Shown piece after piece: positions 17,241 to 26,432 of a DNA stretch of 64,000 nt (position 1 is its first letter; each line of letters opens with the position of its first letter). The notes beneath the pieces were generated by a model that searched no databases, was not told where the DNA came from, and was given only the letters and a program-made list of their open reading frames with translations. Origin of the DNA: Desulfuromonadaceae bacterium. Lineage in GTDB: Bacteria; Desulfobacterota; Desulfuromonadia; Geobacterales; Pseudopelobacteraceae. The position numbers were made by a program, and so were the translations under genes. The stretch lies in NCBI GenBank assembly GCA_028683855.1, contig JAQUHA010000010.1:49402-113401 (forward strand), written 5' to 3'.

Positions 17241-17327
17241 CCTCTTTTCGGTGACCCGGCTATCCTTTGCATAAGGACCCGTGGCTTTGCGTCATCAGGT
17301 TGCCCTGATTTTGCCTTTTCGGAGAGG
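17241..17327 (-). promoter_or_regulatory. GEMM-I (cyclic-di-GMP class) riboswitch aptamer
   Basis: Read on the minus strand the aptamer has every GEMM-I landmark in order: a closing stem CCTCT/AGAGG, the A-A-G-G-C-A-A-A entry, a 6-bp hairpin ATCAGG-GCAA-CCTGAT with a GNRA tetraloop, the invariant GACGCAAAGCC, a second arm GGGTCCTTATGCAAAGGATAGCC and the exit GGGTCACCG. By comparison with the Vibrio Vc2 aptamer the residue equivalent to G20 is a G, which favours c-di-GMP over cGAMP (inference from a hand alignment). A promoter lies just upstream and a terminator just downstream. The next minus-strand gene is the cytochrome-operon barrel, about 780 bp on, across fmdB. Confidence 0.85.
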
Positions 17328-17339
17328 TATTTGTTCAAC

Positions 17340-17368
17340 CTTCTACTCTTGACTATTCAGCTTGTCAA
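17340..17368 (-). promoter_or_regulatory. Promoter of the riboswitch transcript
   Basis: On the minus strand TTGACA (17368-17363) is followed after exactly 17 bases by TAGAAG (17345-17340). The start point would fall about 6-8 bases later, immediately before the riboswitch closing stem. Confidence 0.6.
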
Positions 17369-17507
17369 TAAAATTTTAGATGTAGCAGAGAGGAATAATT
17401 AATTCTCGCGTTTGCCAGACATTATGTATTATAAGTTGCGCTCAAGTCAGTTTTAAGTCTGCAGATATTTAAAATAAAACGGGTTCATTTAAACAGCAAG
17501 GGATAGT

Positions 17508-19325
17508 ATGCACAGCAAACATGAAGATTCATTCTGGGGCGGCATTGTAAAAGCGCTTGGTCTCGTTTTCGGTGATATCGGCACAAGCCCCATATATACT
17601 TTAACCGTGGTTTTTGCCATGACTAAACCTACTGAATCGAATGTTTACGGGATTCTGTCTCTGATTTTCTGGACTATGACAATTCTGGTGACTGCGGAGT
17701 ACGCATGGCTCGCAATGAGTCTCGGCAAAAAGGGGCAGGGTGGAGAAATAGTCCTTCGGGAGATAATCATAAAGCTCTTCAAGAAGGGTCGCATTCTCGC
17801 TTTTGCCGGATTTCTCTCGTTTCTCGGAGTATCGCTGCTTCTTGGAGATGGTGTAATAACCCCTGCTATCTCTATCCTTTCGGCAGTTGAAGGTCTGCTG
17901 CTTATCCCTTCACTTGCCGATACAAGCCAGTCCGTTCTCGTTTTTATCGCTGCCCTTATTGCCTTTACACTTTTTTTCTTCCAATCACGCGGGACAGACA
18001 AGGTAGCAAAAATATTCGGACCGATTATGGTGGTATATTTCGGTTCACTCCTTCTGTCTGGACTCCTCTCAATTGCCGGAACTCCGGTAATTGTTAAAGC
18101 GGTAAACCCTTGGTATGCTTTTGACTTTTTCAGACAGAACGGTTTTGCAGGCTACATAGTTCTATCCGAAGTAATTCTCTGTTCAACAGGTGGTGAGGCT
18201 CTTTACGCAGATATGGGACATCTCGGTAAAAAACCGATCATTCGTGCCTGGTATTTTGTTTTTGTGGCGCTCTATCTGAACTATCTCGGTCAGGGGGCTT
18301 TCATAATACGCAATCCGGAAGCAAAAAATATACTTTTTGCGATGATACAGAGCCAGTCACCGATGCTGTACATTCCATTTCTACTGCTGACTGTAATGGC
18401 TACAATAATCGCTTCCCAGGCAATCATAAGCGGTGTTTTTTCAATAGTCTATCAGGGGATTACCACAAGACTTATGCCGCTCTTCAAGGTTGACTACACC
18501 TCTACTGAAATACGTTCGCAGATATATATCGGAGCGGTAAACTGGACTCTGATGCTGGCAGTTGTATTTGTCATGTTTTTCTTTCAGAAATCAGGAAATC
18601 TTGCCGCAGCCTACGGGATGGCAGTCACCGGTTCCATGACCATTACAGCTATTATGATGATTATGGTTTTTTCAAAAACAACCAAGAAGTGGAAAGTCCC
18701 GATTGTTGTGTTGATTGCAGTTATAGACCTTGTATATTTCACCTCGACATTTTCCAAATTTCCGCACGGTGCATACTGGTCAATTATCCTCGCATCCATC
18801 CCGTTTGCTACAATTCTTATCTGGACTAATGGTCAGCGTGCTCTCTACAAGGCTTTACGCCCCCTTGATTTTGATATTTTCAAACTCTCATACGATCAGA
18901 TTTATGCTAAAGGGCATATAGCCGGAACGGCTCTCTTTTTCATAAAGGGGCTGGATGTTATCCCCCCCTACATTGTTCACTGTGTAATTCGATCAAATAT
19001 CATTTACGAAAGAAACGTATTTATTTCGGTAGTAAGGACTGATGAGCCGTTCGGAATAGAGTGCCATCATAAAAAGGACGTTGCAGAAGGGCTTGAATTT
19101 TTTGAGCTCAGGGCGGGCTATATGAGGGTTCTGGATATTGAGTCCCGACTCAAAGAGCACGGCATAAACGAGAAGGTGATTTTCTACGGTATTGAGGATA
19201 TTGAAACCAAAAATCCGGTCTGGAAAATTTTCTCTCTGATAAAAAAACTGACTCCGAATTTTGTGCAGTTCAATAAGCTGCCGGCGGCTAAACTGCAGGG
19301 TGTTGTAACCAGAGTGGAGATGTAA
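17508..19325 (+). CDS. kup: Kup family potassium transporter
   Basis: 605 residues with about twelve membrane segments in the first 430 and a cytoplasmic C-terminal domain. The start 'LGLVFGDIGTSPIYTL' near residues 16-31 is the Kup/HAK signature, and 'GQGAFIIRNPEA' near residue 263 is also typical. It imports K+ with protons. The leader from about 17370 holds no c-di-AMP riboswitch that I can recognise. It is convergent with the SNF2 gene with 10 bp between stops. Confidence 0.95.
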   Translation: MHSKHEDSFWGGIVKALGLVFGDIGTSPIYTLTVVFAMTKPTESNVYGILSLIFWTMTILVTAEYAWLAMSLGKKGQGGEIVLREIIIKLFKKGRILAFAGFLSFLGVSLLLGDGVITPAISILSAVEGLLLIPSLADTSQSVLVFIAALIAFTLFFFQSRGTDKVAKIFGPIMVVYFGSLLLSGLLSIAGTPVIVKAVNPWYAFDFFRQNGFAGYIVLSEVILCSTGGEALYADMGHLGKKPIIRAWYFVFVALYLNYLGQGAFIIRNPEAKNILFAMIQSQSPMLYIPFLLLTVMATIIASQAIISGVFSIVYQGITTRLMPLFKVDYTSTEIRSQIYIGAVNWTLMLAVVFVMFFFQKSGNLAAAYGMAVTGSMTITAIMMIMVFSKTTKKWKVPIVVLIAVIDLVYFTSTFSKFPHGAYWSIILASIPFATILIWTNGQRALYKALRPLDFDIFKLSYDQIYAKGHIAGTALFFIKGLDVIPPYIVHCVIRSNIIYERNVFISVVRTDEPFGIECHHKKDVAEGLEFFELRAGYMRVLDIESRLKEHGINEKVIFYGIEDIETKNPVWKIFSLIKKLTPNFVQFNKLPAAKLQGVVTRVEM

Positions 19326-19335
19326 TTACCAAACA

Positions 19336-22300
19336 TTATGCCAGCAGGAATTCAAAATCTTCACGCGTGAGTCCTGCTCCTCCGCCAGTTGCTCCATCTT
19401 CCAGAATTGCTTTGTATAATCTGGTTTTCTGCTCCTTCAGCGCCATCATTTTCTCTTCAATTGTATGGCGCATAATCAGACGGGTGATAGTCACCTGCCC
19501 CTTCTGCCCGATTCGGTGCGCACGGTCGGAAGCCTGATTCTCGACCGCCGGATTCCACCATGGATCCATGTGGTAAACGTAGGTGGCACGGGTCAGATTA
19601 AGCCCTTTACCCCCTGCTTTAAGACTGATAAGAAAAACAGATGGCACAGTCGACTCCTGAAACTGTTCTACCAGTTTTTTACGTTGCTGAACCGGTGTCG
19701 AGCCATCCAGTCGCAGACAGTCAAATCCACACCCCTTAAGACCTTTCTCTACAACATCAAGATAACTTGTAAACTGTGAAAAGACGAGAGCGCTATGCCC
19801 CTCTTCACGCAGTTCTGCCAACTGCTCAATAAGAAATTCCAGTTTTGGTGAAACTTCACTGGCTCCGGCAGAGGCTAGAGATGGAGCAAGACATATCTGG
19901 CGGAGACGCAGAATGGCTGTTAACGCAATTATTCTTGCCTGCGCCGGAGCGTGCTCTGCGTATGCTGCTTTAATCTCTTCCCGCACCCTCTCCAGAGTTC
20001 GAAGGTAAAAGACTCTCTGTTTTGTCGCCAGCTCTAAAGGGATATCTGTTTCAATCTTTTCTGGCAGTTCATCGGCAATAAGCTGCTTTGTTCTTCGCAA
20101 TACAAACGGACGGGTGCGACCGATAAGTTTTGCAGTACCGGCAGCACCATTCCTGCTCAGATTACGGCTGAATTCTTCTCTTGTGCCCAACAGTCCGGGC
20201 AGACAAAGATCCATTATCGCATAATATTCACCCAGATGATTTTCAACGGGTGTTCCTGTAAGAGCCAGAGTAAATTTGCCCTTCAGTTTGCGAACCGCAT
20301 TCGATGTTGCCGCCTGAAGATTCTTCACCATCTGGGTTTCGTCAAAAATAAGTATATTAAAATCGAGTCCAGCCATAAGATCACAATCACGCTGAACAAC
20401 TCCATAACTGGTTATAATTATATCATAACGGTTGAATTTAGCGATGCTGCGACCTGTTCCGCTATACAGCAGAACTCTGGCGGACGGTAGAAAACGGGCA
20501 ATTTCCGCATCCCAGTTGAATAGCAGCGATGGGGGGGCAACCACCAGGTGAGGGGTTCCGGGCGGGGCGCTGGAGACAAGATCGCCAGAGATGACTCCGG
20601 CAAGCAGAGTGATGCCTTGTACTGTTTTGCCAAGCCCCATATCATCAGCGAGACAGGCTCCAAAGCGATGTTCATACAGAAATGACAGCCAGTGCCAGGC
20701 ATCAATCTGGTAATGTCGTAATGTTGCGTTGAGAGTTTTGGGCAGTTCTCTCTCCCTGATAGCCGAAAAGTTAAGCAGGCTCTCAAGAATAGAGGCATCT
20801 TCATCCGATAGCCTCACGTCAACACCGTGGCTGCGAAGCTGCAGCCAATCAAGAATCTGCAGACGCGGAACGCGTACAAGTTCCTCTTCACCCTTTTTCT
20901 TCTTCTTTGTGCCAGGCATAACAGATGAGAACATCGCAAGGACCTGAGTACTGATCTCATCCAACAGCATAAGCTTTCCATCTCTTCTCAAAATGCCGTT
21001 GCCGCCAAACAGACTTCGCAGCTCCTCTTCAGTCAGCAGCTCACCATTACACCGGATTTCCGGCTTCAGTTCAAACCAATCCTGACTGCTGTTAGTGGCA
21101 TCAAGCGAGAATTTCCAGTCAGCCTCACTCAGTTGTTCACTCCCGATCCTAAGAGTAAAACCATCTTTTTTAAGGCGATCGGTAAGCAGTGGCAGCTCCT
21201 TGAGTAACTTGACTGTTTGAAACTCAAGCTTCAAAGCTGCCGGATCAGCGGCAAATGCATCAAGACCCAGAGTTTCATAAACAAGCTTAACCATGCGTGC
21301 CTGAGAGGAGAGATCTTCTTCCAGAAATATCCACCCATCCTCAGTTGCGTACGAAACAATTATGGTGGTTTTCCACAAAGTGGATATAGAAGTAAGAAGC
21401 TGCTTGGCTTCACGTTTAACATCCCTTTTCAAGAAATCTGATGTTCCGGTCACTGAACGTATAATTTTGTTTATGGCTATCGTCTTTGTCTCCTCCATTA
21501 AGGCAAAAAGAGCTTCAACAACAGCACGAATTCTCTTTCTGGTCCTCATTTTGGCAGATAGATCAGTGCGATAATATGGATTAAACAGCCTGAAGGAGGG
21601 GTTTGAAAGATAAAAAGTTTTATCACCAAGCTGACTTACCGGATATAGCAGAGTGGTTGCGCCGGCAAACCCGTCAGGAATATCAAGCATATAGTTCTGT
21701 TTTAAGAAACCCTTTTGATCCAGCGGAACGCCGTTCAGCATGAAGTAACAGTTTGATGCCGAGGCACTCATAATTTCTTTCGACATACTTATAGCCGCAC
21801 TGTTAAAAAGTTCGAGTGATGCAATTACCAGATTCGGCTTGAAATACAGCTGCGGATTGCAAACCGTAGAATCATCGTAATTTTCATATTCAAAATCCCA
21901 ATCTTCATCAAAACCGTCATCTCCAAAATCATCTTCAGCTCTGTCAAGCTCCTCGACAATGGAATCCCACATTTTCCAGGCTTTGTCATCTTCAACAGAA
22001 ACGACTGTTCCGGCAGCTGGATCAAAGAGCATCTGACCATGAACAACTGCAGCTGGCGGCAGTGATCTGCCATCAGCATACGAGCGTGATATGTAAACTT
22101 CAGCACCCCGGATATCAAATGTGATTCCACAGCTGCAGGACTCCTCTGGTTTGTACTTAAGAGTCGTTTCCTGCCCGTTTATGGTGCGAAAAACGATTGG
22201 ATATGCTCCGCCGGTTAACTGGTAGAACATTTTGTAATATCGCGGTTTGGATTCATAAAAATAATTTGTCGCTAGAAACCTGGAAAGATCCGGTGGCAGA

Positions 22301-22428
22301 TTTCGATCACTCCAGCCATAAACGGCTTCGTCACCTAGCTTAATTCCACCACGGAGGCTGTTACGATATCCGCTCTCCTCAACCAACAGGCGATACTCAA
22401 GAACTCCTGTTAGAGATAACTGTTTCAT
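19336..22428 (-). CDS. SNF2/RapA-family DEAD-box helicase-like ATPase
   Basis: 1030 residues. The C-terminal half is a SNF2 ATPase: Walker A 'DDMGLGKT' near residue 596, a variant DExx box reading D-E-T-Q, 'ALTGTPVENH', and the C-lobe 'LRLDGSTP' and 'SDRAHRIGQ' motifs. The N-terminal half is a poorly conserved bacterial SNF2-associated region including an acidic stretch (about 165-190, many D/E). Such proteins remodel nucleoprotein or RNA polymerase complexes; the target here is unknown. An AAGGA site precedes the ATG and the gene starts 16 bp after the rhomboid gene. Confidence 0.92.
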   Translation of the reverse strand: MKQLSLTGVLEYRLLVEESGYRNSLRGGIKLGDEAVYGWSDRNLPPDLSRFLATNYFYESKPRYYKMFYQLTGGAYPIVFRTINGQETTLKYKPEESCSCGITFDIRGAEVYISRSYADGRSLPPAAVVHGQMLFDPAAGTVVSVEDDKAWKMWDSIVEELDRAEDDFGDDGFDEDWDFEYENYDDSTVCNPQLYFKPNLVIASLELFNSAAISMSKEIMSASASNCYFMLNGVPLDQKGFLKQNYMLDIPDGFAGATTLLYPVSQLGDKTFYLSNPSFRLFNPYYRTDLSAKMRTRKRIRAVVEALFALMEETKTIAINKIIRSVTGTSDFLKRDVKREAKQLLTSISTLWKTTIIVSYATEDGWIFLEEDLSSQARMVKLVYETLGLDAFAADPAALKLEFQTVKLLKELPLLTDRLKKDGFTLRIGSEQLSEADWKFSLDATNSSQDWFELKPEIRCNGELLTEEELRSLFGGNGILRRDGKLMLLDEISTQVLAMFSSVMPGTKKKKKGEEELVRVPRLQILDWLQLRSHGVDVRLSDEDASILESLLNFSAIRERELPKTLNATLRHYQIDAWHWLSFLYEHRFGACLADDMGLGKTVQGITLLAGVISGDLVSSAPPGTPHLVVAPPSLLFNWDAEIARFLPSARVLLYSGTGRSIAKFNRYDIIITSYGVVQRDCDLMAGLDFNILIFDETQMVKNLQAATSNAVRKLKGKFTLALTGTPVENHLGEYYAIMDLCLPGLLGTREEFSRNLSRNGAAGTAKLIGRTRPFVLRRTKQLIADELPEKIETDIPLELATKQRVFYLRTLERVREEIKAAYAEHAPAQARIIALTAILRLRQICLAPSLASAGASEVSPKLEFLIEQLAELREEGHSALVFSQFTSYLDVVEKGLKGCGFDCLRLDGSTPVQQRKKLVEQFQESTVPSVFLISLKAGGKGLNLTRATYVYHMDPWWNPAVENQASDRAHRIGQKGQVTITRLIMRHTIEEKMMALKEQKTRLYKAILEDGATGGGAGLTREDFEFLLA

Positions 22429-22444
22429 TTTACATTTCCTTAAA

Positions 22445-23401
22445 TTAACCGAATTTTACTGCAGCCCACCACGCTGAAAGAACAAGCGCCCAGGAGAAAA
22501 ACGCGAGCATTATATTCAATACACCCCCGGGGCGTCCAAATCTGTTTATGATATATTCTGCAGACAATCCGGACAGTAATCCTGAAGCAAAACCTGTGAG
22601 GTGAGCACCAAGATCCGTATTTTTACCCTCTGTACCCAATAATGCGAGGATTGCAAAACCTGCCGCAACTGGAACAAACCAGCGCTTTCTGACTGTATGG
22701 CGATATCGCAACGTGCTTATTGCAGTAAGAATTCCGACCGCTCCGAATACTGCTGTTGACGCGCCAACAGAGCGATGATCAGGAGATTGCAGCCAGGCAT
22801 TGAGAAAGTTACCTAGAAAGCCGGAAAACAGCAACAGGGTCCAGGCTGGTCCGGAACCAATCTCACGGCAGAGAAAAAGAATGAATGCCCCACCAATAAG
22901 AAGATTGCTGAGAAGGTGAGAGAGGTCTGTATGCAGAGTCAGCGCTGTTATGCACTGCCACAACTTACCATCCATAATTTCCTGAGAATGTGCCGCGCCA
23001 AGTTTATTAAAATCGACAGAACCTACTCCGGGGATAGAAATCCCTAAAAGAGTCATGTTATGAAACAGAGCCAGAAGCAGCAGTATTGAAACTGTGGGGA
23101 GGCTGTTTTCAAACAGCTGCCGCGAGACTGGGATTGGTGGCGGCCACCCTTTATTAGCCTCTTCATAGAGGGCTAACTCCCTTATTGCACTTTCAACCTG
23201 CTGTTCCGGCACCAGCAGGCGCCATCCGTTCCCGAACGGCTCAATACAACATGGTATTATTCTGGAATCAAGCACCAGCGCACTGTTTTTAGCCTCTTTC
23301 AGAGTTGGATAGATCCCTGCAGCGTATGGGACAGGCTTCCAGGAGAAAGTATCTTCATCGTGATTTTTAGAGGATAAGTCCATGCTTGAGACTATAAGCA
23401 T
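22445..23401 (-). CDS. Rhomboid family intramembrane serine protease
   Basis: 318 residues. A soluble N-terminal part (about 1-95) precedes six or seven membrane helices. The catalytic serine is in 'HRSVGASTAVFG' (G-A-S) near residue 208 and the histidine in 'DLGAHLTGFASGL' near residue 263. It cleaves within membrane segments of unknown substrates. The ATG at 23401 is kept; M7 is an alternative. Probably cotranscribed with the SNF2 gene downstream. Confidence 0.88.
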   Translation of the reverse strand: MLIVSSMDLSSKNHDEDTFSWKPVPYAAGIYPTLKEAKNSALVLDSRIIPCCIEPFGNGWRLLVPEQQVESAIRELALYEEANKGWPPPIPVSRQLFENSLPTVSILLLLALFHNMTLLGISIPGVGSVDFNKLGAAHSQEIMDGKLWQCITALTLHTDLSHLLSNLLIGGAFILFLCREIGSGPAWTLLLFSGFLGNFLNAWLQSPDHRSVGASTAVFGAVGILTAISTLRYRHTVRKRWFVPVAAGFAILALLGTEGKNTDLGAHLTGFASGLLSGLSAEYIINRFGRPGGVLNIMLAFFSWALVLSAWWAAVKFG

Positions 23402-23445
23402 TGTAATCTCAAAATGCCATTACAAGTGTGATTGCTATTTATTTG

Positions 23446-23489
23446 TACAATAAAAAAACCTGCTGAAGTCAGCAGGTTTTTTTATTGTA
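23446..23489. terminator. Palindromic bidirectional terminator after cspA
   Basis: Perfect 21-bp inverted repeat with a 2-base centre, core ACCTGCTGA/TCAGCAGGT flanked by A7 and T7, so it works on either strand. It ends the cspA transcript 20 bp after its stop and separates it from the rhomboid-SNF2 unit. Confidence 0.9.
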
Positions 23490-23508
23490 CTGAATATTGA
23501 ATAAATAA

Positions 23509-23709
23509 TTACTGTTTTACTACGTTGGCAGCCTGCAGACCTTTAGGACCCTGAGTGATCTCAAAAGTTACAGCATCTCCCTCTGCAAGAGATTTGAAAC
23601 CATCGCCGGCGATTGCCGAGAAGTGAACAAATACGTCCTCGCCACCCTCCTGCTCGATAAATCCAAAACCCTTTGTGTCATTAAACCATTTTACCTTGCC
23701 CTGTGCCAT
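23509..23709 (-). CDS. Cold-shock family RNA-binding protein
   Basis: 66 residues from the ATG at 23709, which has an AGGAGG site; the frame opens 27 bp earlier without one. A single cold-shock domain with RNP1 'KGFGFI' (residues 13-18) and RNP2 'DVFVHF' (26-31). It acts as an RNA chaperone. A leader of about 140 bases lies between the likely promoter and the start, as is common for csp mRNAs. Confidence 0.96.
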   Translation of the reverse strand: MAQGKVKWFNDTKGFGFIEQEGGEDVFVHFSAIAGDGFKSLAEGDAVTFEITQGPKGLQAANVVKQ

Positions 23710-23858
23710 TTTCCTGCCTCCTTTTTGCCCGATCAATGTCGGCGCGTGTTGTTACCGCCTGAGTTTCTGGAGTCTGATGCAGGAAAAGCGCAAAGCCTGG
23801 TCAAACGTGCTACTTGCAACGTTCTGCAAAAACTTCCGAAACTGCGTACCCGAGTCGT

Positions 23859-23885
23859 TTATCATAGCCGTAAAGCGGGTGTCAA
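23859..23885 (-). promoter_or_regulatory. Possible promoter of the cold-shock gene
   Basis: On the minus strand TTGACA (23885-23880) then, after a short 15-base spacer, TGATAA (23864-23859). Spacing is below the ideal 17. The transcript would have a leader of about 140 bases that could fold. Confidence 0.4.
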
Positions 23886-23935
23886 GACAATTTAATACAC
23901 ATCTAATCAAGAGTATAACGGCCTTAACCTGCTAA

Positions 23936-24526
23936 TTACGGGGCTTTTAACTCTTCATTCTTACTCTCAAGTTTTTTTACAAGTTTTTCATAACCATTGG
24001 CGGTTATAATCTTGTTAAACTGGCTCCTGTAATTTGAAACCAGGCTCACGCCTTCAATAACAACATCGTAAACCATCCATTTACCGTTGCTATTCATCAA
24101 TTTATAGTCAAGGGTGAACTCATCCCGTGCAGCGGTTACGACTTTTGATTTTATCTCTGCGTAATCATTATCCAGAATCTCTTTCACATAGACTATCTTT
24201 TCATTGTTGTAAGACTCAATTTTACTGGCATACGAATTTTCAAGGAGTGTGGCAAAAAGATTTGCAAAAGCTTTTTTCTCCGCTACAGTTCTAACATTCC
24301 AATGCTTACCCAAGGAGCGTTTTGCCATTTCAGGGTAGTCAAAAATTATTCCTATTGTTTTTTTAAGCATCTGACGACGCTTCTGCGTATCTTTTTTAAG
24401 ATTGGGGTCTGCAACTATTCTGACTACCTCGCTGACCGTACTCTTTACAAGTTCTGTAGGGTTTGCGAAAGCGTTAGATACCAGAAAAAGCATAGCTGTC
24501 AGCGCAACCGTTATTCGCTTAAACAT
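23936..24526 (-). CDS. mlaC: MlaC-type periplasmic phospholipid-binding protein
   Basis: 196 residues with a signal peptide to about residue 21 (A-F-A-N). The body matches the MlaC/Ttg2D family: 'QMLKKTIGIIFDYPEMAKRSLG' type region near residues 53-74, 'FANLFATLLENSYASKIESY' and the C-terminal 'DVVIEGVSLVSNYRSQF'. It shuttles lipid between the outer-membrane and the MlaFED inner-membrane complex. Last gene of the mlaE-mlaF-mlaD-tolC-mlaC operon. Confidence 0.92.
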   Translation of the reverse strand: MFKRITVALTAMLFLVSNAFANPTELVKSTVSEVVRIVADPNLKKDTQKRRQMLKKTIGIIFDYPEMAKRSLGKHWNVRTVAEKKAFANLFATLLENSYASKIESYNNEKIVYVKEILDNDYAEIKSKVVTAARDEFTLDYKLMNSNGKWMVYDVVIEGVSLVSNYRSQFNKIITANGYEKLVKKLESKNEELKAP

Positions 24527-24540
24527 GAATGACCTCCTGA

Positions 24541-25914
24541 TTAATTGTCGTCACTACGTAGCGGTTCATTTGTGGCGTAGTCGAGATTTGCAACCGCTAT
24601 ATGATAATTATAGATCGATTTGAAAAAATCCTGCCGCATAGCGGAATAAATCTGAAGAGCCTCAAAAATATCCTTCGCCGGCCCCATACCAAAATCAAAG
24701 TTGGCAACTGCTGTTACAGTCCACTTTTTGGCGTTGAGATATGCCCCCCTTGTAGCCACCATGCTGTTTCTTGCCTCAACAAGATCAAGATAATACTTCT
24801 TTACCTGCAACGGAATATTGATATCAGCATACTCCTTTGTTCCAAGCAGTCGATTGTATTGAGCCCTTTCAGCAGAAACCTTTGCACCCGTTATTCCAAA
24901 ATCAAGCTTCCAGCGAGCGCCAAGAGCAACACCTCCATAGAAATGCTTAAACGGGTCGGTGATATACGGGTTATATATACGATCCCGTTCATCCGCAAAT
25001 GCCGATGAAACCATTCCACCCAGAAAAATGTCAGGATAATAATTGGCTTTTGCCGCTTCAACCAATGCAGCACGGGCTTTTAATCCCTCTGATATCTGAT
25101 GAAGTTCAGGACGCCTGCTACGGCTTTTTTCGACAAAGCTTTCAAGAGTCGGTATTTCACCGTCTACCATAAGGAGGCGCTCTGTTCCGGTTATCAACTC
25201 GGCATCGGCTGCCATCCCCATCCTTGCCCTCAACGCCGCAAGCGCAAGTGCCTCCCCCTTTTTTGCCTCTTCCAGATATTTAGTTGCTATTCCGGAGAAA
25301 GCATCGAGCTTATAGAGATCTACTTCATCAACCGAAGCAGAGCCTATTTCAAGCAGCTTACCAGCCTTCTCTCTTGCTTTTATAAGAATTTCCTCTATTT
25401 CAAGAACCAACTCTTTTAACTCTCTAGCCAGCAGCAGACCGTAATAATATTCATTGACTTTAAGGACTATTTCGTTTGCACGCTGCTGCTTGCGTGAACG
25501 GTCAACCTCAATACCGTGAGTTGCCGCCTTCATATTTTCTGATATTTTACCAAAGGTGTACAAAGGCTGAACTATTGTGGCATCCGCACTTGCAAACCAG
25601 GTTAATGCGTTAAAGCTGAAAGGCTCATCGGTTTTAATTTTAGGGGTAATCGCGCTTTCGTGGGCAATCGGAGCAGGCCCCAGAAGCGTAGTAACGCTAA
25701 GCTGAGGGAAACGATATGATGCAGCCTCGTCAAGCTTGCTTTTTGCCAGAGCAATATCAGCATCGGCTTCAGCAAGTTCCGGAGCCCCCTTTAAAGCAAG
25801 ACGGATACAATCTTCAAGTTTGAGAGGAGCCAAAGCTGGCTCTTCAGCGGCAAAACCGTTTAAAGGGAGCGAAAGAAAAAAAATCACAAACAAACTGCAA
25901 CAAACCGTTTTCAT
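24541..25914 (-). CDS. TolC family outer-membrane channel protein
   Basis: 457 residues with a signal peptide to about residue 22 and two helical repeat halves typical of the OEP family ('LKLEDCIRLALKGAPELAEADADIALAKSKL' type start; the second half includes 'RRPELHQISEGLKARAALVEAAKANYYPD'). TolC-type proteins form outer-membrane tunnels. Here it lies between mlaD and mlaC, 14 bp before mlaC, so it may serve the Mla system as outer-membrane component (inference). AAGGA site 9 bases before the ATG. Confidence 0.9.
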   Translation of the reverse strand: MKTVCCSLFVIFFLSLPLNGFAAEEPALAPLKLEDCIRLALKGAPELAEADADIALAKSKLDEAASYRFPQLSVTTLLGPAPIAHESAITPKIKTDEPFSFNALTWFASADATIVQPLYTFGKISENMKAATHGIEVDRSRKQQRANEIVLKVNEYYYGLLLARELKELVLEIEEILIKAREKAGKLLEIGSASVDEVDLYKLDAFSGIATKYLEEAKKGEALALAALRARMGMAADAELITGTERLLMVDGEIPTLESFVEKSRSRRPELHQISEGLKARAALVEAAKANYYPDIFLGGMVSSAFADERDRIYNPYITDPFKHFYGGVALGARWKLDFGITGAKVSAERAQYNRLLGTKEYADINIPLQVKKYYLDLVEARNSMVATRGAYLNAKKWTVTAVANFDFGMGPAKDIFEALQIYSAMRQDFFKSIYNYHIAVANLDYATNEPLRSDDN

Positions 25915-25964
25915 GTAAAATTTCCTTATTTTTTTATTAGTCAGTACGATTTAGGTATCGCAGA

Positions 25965-26414
25965 TTAAACCTTGCCGTGAATGAATTTACTTACCAACTC
26001 TTCTATATCAATAGCCGACTCAGTTTCACGAATTTTATCATTGTTTTTCAGCATCTTGTCAGAGCCTCCGGGACGGAGTTTAATAAACTTGTCACCAATA
26101 ATGCCACTTGTACGGACGGAAGCAATAACATCGTCTGTAATATTCACTCCGGACTTTATCTTCAAATAAGCAAGTGCCTGGTCACCACTTTTTTTGTCAA
26201 GTTCAATACGGTCAACCTTACCAACCTCTACACCGGCAACTTCTACCCGCGCTCCAGGTTTCAAACCGGAAACAGAATTAAAAACGGCAACAACGGAGTA
26301 GTAATCACCTCCGCCGATTTCCATTTTACCCAGTTTAATTGATATGTACCCCAGACATAGGATACCTATCAGCATGAAAGCGCCAACTGTCATTTCAAGT
26401 TTTGCCATGTTCAT
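25965..26414 (-). CDS. mlaD: MlaD-type MCE-domain lipid-transport protein
   Basis: 149 residues: one N-terminal membrane helix (about 6-27) and one MCE domain (about 35-115, with 'VSGLKPGARVEVAGVEVGKV'). MlaD forms a hexameric ring that channels phospholipid between the inner-membrane permease and MlaC. The length fits single-MCE members. An AAGAGG site supports the ATG at 26414. mlaF lies 18 bp upstream. Confidence 0.94.
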   Translation of the reverse strand: MNMAKLEMTVGAFMLIGILCLGYISIKLGKMEIGGGDYYSVVAVFNSVSGLKPGARVEVAGVEVGKVDRIELDKKSGDQALAYLKIKSGVNITDDVIASVRTSGIIGDKFIKLRPGGSDKMLKNNDKIRETESAIDIEELVSKFIHGKV

Positions 26415-26432
26415 ATAATACCTCTTGATATT

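Noticed and set aside
17370..17507. c-di-AMP (ydaO) riboswitch for kup
   Set aside because: The leader is AT-rich and too short, without the conserved ydaO blocks.
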